Below are positions 59,171 to 64,000 of a stretch of 64,000 nucleotides of DNA, in pieces; the stretch's first letter is position 1, and each line of letters opens with the position of its first letter. Below the pieces are notes generated by a model that was not told the DNA's origin, made no database searches, and saw only the letters and a list, made by a program, of their open reading frames with translations. The position numbers were made by a program, and so were the translations under genes. The DNA is from Paenibacillus apiarius (GTDB lineage Bacteria; Bacillota; Bacilli; Paenibacillales; Paenibacillaceae): positions 434,001-498,000 of the forward strand of contig NZ_JAFFHZ010000001.1 in assembly GCF_017052585.1 (NCBI RefSeq). The letters are read 5' to 3'.

Positions 59171-60623
59171 AAAAAAGATCAAGAATATATTGTTTTAAAT
59201 CGACCAGCCGGGGCGGTTCCTTAATAGGATGTTCCGTTCCTGTTATTATCAGCGGAATTATCGAATCGTATTTATGCAACGAGCCATGACTGCCGCCATT
59301 TAAATGAAGGGGATAAAACCGGCTTTTGAATTCATATCTAGGTCGGGCGGTAATCACAATCATCGGAATGTCTTGAGAATATAAGGCTCCATATAATCTG
59401 GAAAGTACATCGGGATAGTCTCCGTATGTCACGATGCCGTCATAATTCCATAAGTCCAACGTTAACCACTCGCCTGTAACCGTCCACGTCGAGCCGTAAA
59501 TATCCTTGTTCGGACCGTTAGGTTCAAAATAAATTGTCCTGCCGGACCCTCCCTCTTTTACGGTGACCCCTTGCTTCTCTTTCCAAGCGATGAGATCAAT
59601 CCGTGATTCCAAGACTAACTGGTCTATAATATCCGGCTCTTTATCCTGTCTTAAGGGATAAACATAAGCCATTCGTTCATTGTTGCACACGACCAGATCA
59701 TGGCTGCTTACCGCTTCACCTAATTTAAGGACGCGAAAAGATTCCAGCAGCTTGTCCAGATCAATATTGAACCCTTCTTCCTTCCCGATGCGCGTCTGCC
59801 CGTGATCGCTCGTTACAATGAAAATGCACTGCTTTACTGCCTCGTCCCAAGAACCAAAGCTGCTTAAAATATTTTGGATATGACGATCTACCCGGATTAA
59901 GGGTTCTTCCGCGTGAGCGGGGTTTTTCTTATGCACTTCATGGTCATTGTCCGGAAGATACACCAGCATGAAATCCGGTTGGTTTTGTGATTCGATGAGA
60001 GACTTTGCCGCACTGACGGCATACGAATCGTTGATGCCATACTTCTGTCTCATTCCGCGTAAGCGTTCCGGGATATTGCGATGGAGATCCGTGTGTACCA
60101 TGGCACCCAATGTCAAGACATCAGGACCCGATATATCGTCTTTAAGTCCGAACCTCGTTGACATATTCATGAGGAAAGGAAGCCGTACATGATGTTTTTT
60201 CATGCCTCGATGAACAATCGCATTAATTGAAGCAGATGTCTTACCCATGGAGGCCAGCTCCTCAAATAACGTGCTCACTTTTTTGCTTAGGTGCTTCTCA
60301 TTCAGGTTATACAGAACATTCTTTGCACACTTCGACAGTCCCAGCTTCCAAATGCACTGGGGTCCGTTAACGTAATTCACAATTGATTTTTCTTCCGGAT
60401 CATACCAGACAAGTCCCGGAATCCGGTGGACATCAGGAAATACACCCGTTAATAAAGAACTATCAACCGTTGCCGTCATTGTAGGAAACACCGTCACGCA
60501 ATCTGGCCAATATCTGCCTTGGTCCTTTAAAAACTGTAACGCCGGTACCGTCTTATGTCTCATGCAGTCTTCGAAAATTGTCGGCATCATGGAGTCGACC
60601 AACAAAAAAATCACTTTTTTCAT
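59169..60623 (-). CDS. Type I phosphodiesterase/nucleotide pyrophosphatase-like alkaline phosphatase superfamily enzyme
   Basis: 484 residues. ATG at 60621-60623 is favoured by GAAGGA ten bases upstream; a longer start at 60650 lacks a site. Metal-binding and nucleophile pattern: KKVIFLLVDSMMP (first Asp), VTVFPTMTATVDSSLLTGVFP with the Thr nucleophile, VYLPDNDHEVHKK (Asp and His), IVTSDHGQTRIG (Asp-His) and LNGGSHGSLHKYD (last His). No signal peptide, so cytoplasmic or membrane-facing. Members hydrolyse phosphodiester or pyrophosphate bonds; substrate unknown. Gene order with a glycolipid glycosyltransferase suggests lipid or polymer head-group metabolism. Confidence 0.85.
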   Translation of the reverse strand: MKKVIFLLVDSMMPTIFEDCMRHKTVPALQFLKDQGRYWPDCVTVFPTMTATVDSSLLTGVFPDVHRIPGLVWYDPEEKSIVNYVNGPQCIWKLGLSKCAKNVLYNLNEKHLSKKVSTLFEELASMGKTSASINAIVHRGMKKHHVRLPFLMNMSTRFGLKDDISGPDVLTLGAMVHTDLHRNIPERLRGMRQKYGINDSYAVSAAKSLIESQNQPDFMLVYLPDNDHEVHKKNPAHAEEPLIRVDRHIQNILSSFGSWDEAVKQCIFIVTSDHGQTRIGKEEGFNIDLDKLLESFRVLKLGEAVSSHDLVVCNNERMAYVYPLRQDKEPDIIDQLVLESRIDLIAWKEKQGVTVKEGGSGRTIYFEPNGPNKDIYGSTWTVTGEWLTLDLWNYDGIVTYGDYPDVLSRLYGALYSQDIPMIVITARPRYEFKSRFYPLHLNGGSHGSLHKYDSIIPLIITGTEHPIKEPPRLVDLKQYILDLF

Positions 60624-60720
60624 CTTAATCTTATCCTTCACTGATTTCATTTTCTATATAAATCACGAGAGTAACGGTAATATCATCTCTAATCGAAGTT
60701 ATCGTTATTCAGAAGCCGGA

Positions 60721-61839
60721 TCATATGGTAAAGGCATGATGAATGATATGCTCCATCGTTAAGACAAGATGATGCTTTGTCATCTGACCATGATATCGAA
60801 AAAGATTGTCTTGCAACTGCTGGAGAGACTGTTCGGAAGCCAATACACCAAGGAGCTGCTCTTCTATATCTGCTCTTTTGCTTCTGACATCCACATGATA
60901 AACCAGACCCAACCGCTTCAAATGATCCAGATTGATCTCTTCTTGACCGGGTAAAGCGTCGTAAATAAAAATCGGAATCCTTTTGTAAATGCTTTCGCTA
61001 ACGGTCACTCCCCCTGGCTTCGTCAATACTCCATCCATCCGATCGTATAATGCATTCATTTCCGCTCTTGACTGAATATAAGTCATTGGAGTGACATGCG
61101 GATACCCTTTCTTGATTTGGCGGTACAATTTTTTGTTGTTGCCGCATAATACATAAAACTGTACGTTCTTTATCCGATCCACCTTTTTGAGTAACGATTT
61201 TATCGCCCCGATGCCATGACTGCCTCCGGTTATCAAGACAGAATACGACGTTTTATCTCTGCTCCGATGATTTCGCTTGGTTATTTTGGGGTGAACCGGA
61301 ATCCCTGTTATAAAGATTTGATGCTCACCTATTCCTTTATCGAGAAGCATTTGTTTGATGTACGGATCGGGTGCAAAGTGAAACTCAATTTCTTTCCCTC
61401 CCCATACGTCGTTAACAAAAAAATCGGTATACGCATTGATTACCGGAATGCACAGAAGATTATTCCGTATAAGGCGGCTTGCTATATAAGAAGGAAGCGC
61501 ATGCGTACATACCAGTAAATCAGGTTGTTTTTCGGCAAGCAAGCGTTGCATCTGTTTTAGAAATAACCGCTCGTATATAGGATAACGATGCTGGGTTTGA
61601 TGATCGTTATAGACTGTTTTTCGATAGATCCAGCTGTATGTCTTTGGGAAAATCGTAATCCATTTGATGTAGAATCTAGATGCAAGCGATTCCAGTTTTT
61701 TGTAACTGTAATGAAAAAGATCGACTTTTTCGCAAACAATCGATGAATCAATGCAACGAATGGATTCCATCAGTGCATCCGCAACTTGTTGATGTCCGGA
61801 CGGCATCGTTAGAAACGGCAGAAATAAAATTTTTTTCAT
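60721..61839 (-). CDS. ykoN: YkoN-like glycosyltransferase (MGDG-synthase/UgtP family)
   Basis: 372 residues from ATG 61837-61839 after TGGGGATTGAAC. N-terminal MGDG-synthase domain (KKILFLPFLTMPSGHQQVADALMES, PDLLVCTHALPSYIASRLI, NAYTDFFVNDVWGGKEIEFHF), then a GT-B C-terminal lobe with VLITGGSHGIGAIKSLLKK and DGVLTKPGGVTVSESIYKRIP, IYDALPGQEEINLDHLKRLG, the nucleotide-sugar site. Transfers a sugar to a lipid acceptor. Paired with the divergent ykoP-like gene, as in the B. subtilis yko cluster. Confidence 0.8.
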   Translation of the reverse strand: MKKILFLPFLTMPSGHQQVADALMESIRCIDSSIVCEKVDLFHYSYKKLESLASRFYIKWITIFPKTYSWIYRKTVYNDHQTQHRYPIYERLFLKQMQRLLAEKQPDLLVCTHALPSYIASRLIRNNLLCIPVINAYTDFFVNDVWGGKEIEFHFAPDPYIKQMLLDKGIGEHQIFITGIPVHPKITKRNHRSRDKTSYSVLITGGSHGIGAIKSLLKKVDRIKNVQFYVLCGNNKKLYRQIKKGYPHVTPMTYIQSRAEMNALYDRMDGVLTKPGGVTVSESIYKRIPIFIYDALPGQEEINLDHLKRLGLVYHVDVRSKRADIEEQLLGVLASEQSLQQLQDNLFRYHGQMTKHHLVLTMEHIIHHAFTI

Positions 61840-61974
61840 GTTCAATCCCCATTTTTTTATTAGTTTACCGCCCGATGAAGGAATTCATACAAGCCCCCCC
61901 TTTTATTTCCCATTATAAAATCCTTGTAACGAAACCAAATTATCATTACTTACAGATCATCGGGGGGATTAAAC

Positions 61975-62535
61975 ATGAAAATAAAAATGTATCTGTTGTC
62001 CATATGGAATATTCTCGATCCGATATACTATTCATTGAGTCGTCTTACTTACATCGATCGTGCCAAACCCAATATCTTTAGGGTGAGATTGCTCTGTTAT
62101 AAAGGCAGGGATATCACGCTAACTGATGGAACTTGCATAAAAAATAATGATTTGTTGGTAAAAATTCATCTCTATAATGTGCGTTTGTTGAAGGAAATTT
62201 TACCTTTGAACAATGATGTCAAAAAGGGGCGAATCATTTCTCGGTCTGTCGAGCAGTCTTTGCCGGGTGTGTGCCGTTACATTCAAATGCATCCGAAATC
62301 CAACGAAATTAAAGGCATCATAGGTGTTACTATGTTACATCGAGGCTGCCGACAATTGGGTTTCAATGTTGCAAATATTCACAATCCGCTCTATCGTGCC
62401 TTCAAATGGATCACTTTGATGCCTATCCACTTTTTGTCGGTGTCGAAGCCGGTAAAAACATTGAGAAAGCAAAAGCCTAAATACTTGGTCATGTCTACAG
62501 AAATGCTGGCGAAAAAGTACGGCTGCGACTGTTGA
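61975..62535 (+). CDS. ykoP: YkoP-like protein
   Basis: 186 residues after CGGGGGGATTAAAC. Pattern of the YkoP domain: SIWNILDPIYYSLSRLTYID, KPNIFRVRLLCYKGRDITLT, DGTCIKNNDLLVKIHLYNVRLL and a C-terminal KPVKTLRKQKPKYLVMSTEM. Function not established; in B. subtilis it lies in a cluster with YkoN. Divergent from the glycosyltransferase gene, so they share a 135-base control region. Confidence 0.75.
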   Translation: MKIKMYLLSIWNILDPIYYSLSRLTYIDRAKPNIFRVRLLCYKGRDITLTDGTCIKNNDLLVKIHLYNVRLLKEILPLNNDVKKGRIISRSVEQSLPGVCRYIQMHPKSNEIKGIIGVTMLHRGCRQLGFNVANIHNPLYRAFKWITLMPIHFLSVSKPVKTLRKQKPKYLVMSTEMLAKKYGCDC

Positions 62536-62656
62536 AAAAGCTGGATTCTAAATACGGGATATATGCTATATTCAGAAACCATGATTATGTATTGAATGAT
62601 GGAAATTTTGCGAGGTTAATGAGGATCAACAGTCTCAGCATACAGGCAGGTATGAT

Positions 62657-63400
62657 ATGGAAATAAAAATACTTACATTTAATATGCATCATGGCAAGGG
62701 AATAGATGGAAAACTGGATCTGGGCCGAATCGCGCATGTAATAGAGGATAGCGAAGCAGATCTCGTCGGTCTCAATGAATTGGATCGGTGCTTCTCTCAA
62801 AGAAGCCGATATATCGATCAATTGGATTGGTTGGCGAATCGGTTGCATATGTATCACGCTTTTGGTGAATCGGTAACCATAACATCGTCTAAACAAATGA
62901 TACGACAGTTTGGAAATGCAATTCTATCCCGCTATCCGATTGTTCATGTCAAAAATCATCTTATGAATGTTTCCTCCATGATACTTGAACGCCGTACATT
63001 ATTGGAATCTTGCGTAGTCATCCATGGACATCCTCTTACCTTTTATGTCACTCATTTAAGCCTGAATCCGGTACTAAAGTCAAGGCAAGTTGATTTTATC
63101 ATCAAGAAGTTGAGAAACAATGACCAGCCTGTTATTTTATCGGGAGATTTGAATCTAAGACCTGGAACGAGATTATGGCACAAAATGAATGAAATATTGG
63201 CGGACGTTTGTGGTATGCCACATCCAACTCCGTGCTATACCTTCCCTTCGTTCCGGCCCATGATACAATTAGACTACATTTTTGTCAGCCGCCACATACG
63301 TACTGCTTCCGTTGAAGTGATGAGAAATATACCTAGAGCATCGGACCATTTGCCTTTGAAGGCAACCTTAACGCTTCCCGATTTTGCCTTCACAGATTAA
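62657..63400 (+). CDS. Endonuclease/exonuclease/phosphatase-family enzyme
   Basis: 247 residues, ATG after GGCAGGTATGAT. EEP fold: KILTFNMHHGKGIDGK (Asn metal/phosphate contact), DLVGLNELDRC with catalytic Glu, FGNAILSRYPIV, TFYVTHLSLN, PVILSGDLNLRPGT (Asp/Asn), IQLDYIFVS and RASDHLPLKATL with the general-base His. No signal peptide. It may cleave nucleic acid or lipid phosphodiesters. Follows ykoP by 121 bases in the same direction; a terminator follows. Confidence 0.85.
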   Translation: MEIKILTFNMHHGKGIDGKLDLGRIAHVIEDSEADLVGLNELDRCFSQRSRYIDQLDWLANRLHMYHAFGESVTITSSKQMIRQFGNAILSRYPIVHVKNHLMNVSSMILERRTLLESCVVIHGHPLTFYVTHLSLNPVLKSRQVDFIIKKLRNNDQPVILSGDLNLRPGTRLWHKMNEILADVCGMPHPTPCYTFPSFRPMIQLDYIFVSRHIRTASVEVMRNIPRASDHLPLKATLTLPDFAFTD

Positions 63401-63437
63401 AAAGACTCTAACCTTAAGATTAAATGTTAGAGTCTTT
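63401..63437. terminator. Terminator after the EEP enzyme gene, bidirectional
   Basis: AAAGACTCTAAC (63401-63412) and GTTAGAGTCTTT (63426-63437), a 12-bp perfect stem; serves the convergent small gene as well. Confidence 0.85.
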
Positions 63438-63442
63438 GATCA

Positions 63443-63685
63443 TTATTTTTGTAAAGTTCTATCTTGAATATCTTCATCCAAGGATGGATTAACTAAATTA
63501 TTTGCTGATTTCACGGTTCGATCTACAGTAGCTTTCGTCATTTCCCCGACGGTTTGCACTGCATCTTGTACTGCATCTGCTACTGTTTCAATTCCATCAT
63601 TTGCAGCATCTGCCCCTATTTCTATTCCGTTATTTACAGCATCATTCGTTGTTTCCGTCACTATTTTATTCCGTTTTTTCACCAT
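63443..63685 (-). CDS. 80-residue amphipathic repeat protein (LEA-like)
   Basis: ATG at 63683-63685 after GGAGGTTTTAGC; an ATG fourteen codons earlier is not preceded by a site. After a basic start (MVKKRNKIVTETTND) comes a run of 11-residue-like repeats rich in Ala, Asp, Val and Gly (AVNNGIEIGADAANDGIETV, ADAVQDAVQTVGEM) that would form an amphipathic helix, as in LEA or apolipoprotein-like stress proteins. No named family recognised. Single gene. Confidence 0.7.
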   Translation of the reverse strand: MVKKRNKIVTETTNDAVNNGIEIGADAANDGIETVADAVQDAVQTVGEMTKATVDRTVKSANNLVNPSLDEDIQDRTLQK

Positions 63686-63758
63686 GCTAAAACCTCCATG
63701 TAATCCGTTTACCTTGTTATTTTGCAACCTTGATTTTATAATTATTCGTTTTTTATGC

Positions 63759-64000
63759 TCAGATGAACTGTGGATTGTAAATCACATGAATCGCATCCTG
63801 GGAAACGGTCACTTCAAGAGGTGTCTCTCCGATCATTTCCCCATCTCCATGCGCTATCATCGGTGATTCCGTATAGACTTCTACGTTTCTTCCTTGCAAA
63901 GTGGTTACGGCTGGATGAAAAATGTGATTGCCGCGAAATACATTGGGAAATATTTTCATTAACGTCCAACGTGAAATTCCTTGAACGATGCAAATATGAA
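63759..64000 (-). CDS. Diacylglycerol kinase-like lipid kinase, C-terminal part (runs off right edge)
   Basis: The frame is open from the window edge and ends at 63759; about 80 codons are visible. The end of the protein reads GNHIFHPAVTTLQGRNVEVY and PLEVTVSQDAIHVI, with HGDGEMIGETPLEV, the usual C-terminal block of DagK/YegS-type lipid kinases (GE-x-x-G-x-TP). An internal ATG at 63957 is not the start. These enzymes phosphorylate diacylglycerol or similar lipids. Confidence 0.75.
   Translation of the reverse strand, partial: HICIVQGISRWTLMKIFPNVFRGNHIFHPAVTTLQGRNVEVYTESPMIAHGDGEMIGETPLEVTVSQDAIHVIYNPQFI

Overview
The window looks like chromosomal DNA of a spore-forming Bacillota, most likely Paenibacillus. 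Evidence: mixed GC content, strong AGGAGG ribosome binding sites, frequent GTG/TTG starts, ETX/MTX2-type pore-forming toxins, PlcR-like regulators, a LnrJKLMN-like operon, a GlnK/GlnL two-component system, and ykoN/ykoP-like genes. I saw no rRNA, tRNA or CRISPR array. All identifications are by reading motifs, not by database search.

Layout. 1-4.7 kb (minus): a contractile-injection effector cassette with an Eag/DcrB-like chaperone, a VgrG-like spike, a pentapeptide-repeat protein, an Imm11-like protein, a PAAR-like DUF4280 protein and the start of a second VgrG-like gene. 5.0-7.8 kb (plus): Eis-like acetyltransferase, MerR regulator, flavodoxin-fold oxidoreductase. 7.8-16 kb: a secreted-toxin island with two aerolysin-type toxins, a phosphatidylinositol-specific phospholipase C, a 5'-nucleotidase, two paralogous PlcR-like regulators and an unlisted 45-residue PapR-like peptide gene. 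A common 27-nt motif precedes the three toxin/lipase units. 16.5-18.1 kb: an AT-rich decarboxylase gene that looks imported. 18.2-22.4 kb (minus): two-component system, ABC exporter and BcrC-like phosphatase, a bacitracin-type envelope resistance module. 22.6-27.3 kb (plus): a complete importer operon with a DeoR regulator. 28-33 kb (plus): small protein, then a second DnaE polymerase, a DUF72 protein and a uracil-DNA glycosylase. 33-38.3 kb (minus): LnrJKLMN-like two-component system plus ABC exporter. 38.7-42.6 kb: dtpT peptide transporter, gene remnants, a DUF1801 protein and a decaying AraC/EamA pair. 43-48.3 kb (minus): glnQ-glnH-glnM-glnP-glnK-glnL. 48.8-52.9 kb (minus): a group II decarboxylase, a damaged hydrolase, and a small protein coupled to a second hydrolase. 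53-56.4 kb: an IS4 element nested in an IS3 element, which itself sits in a transcription terminator. 56.4-58.1 kb (minus): ECF sigma factor with a DUF4179 protein. 58.6 kb: an unlisted 50-residue protein with 20 cysteines. 59-63.4 kb: phosphodiesterase, ykoN-like and ykoP-like genes, an EEP-fold enzyme. Right edge: a small repeat protein and the 3' end of a lipid kinase.

The best candidates for something undescribed are (a) the PapR-like peptide/PlcR-like receptor circuit with its shared operator over pore-forming toxins, including a duplicated receptor that has lost its peptide, and (b) a dispersed intergenic element at three places, each with four short TGCA-type palindromic motifs at nearly constant spacing (about 51, 62 and 51 bases) but unlike spacers. 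The effector cassette, the nested insertion in the terminator and the cysteine-rich miniprotein also deserve attention.
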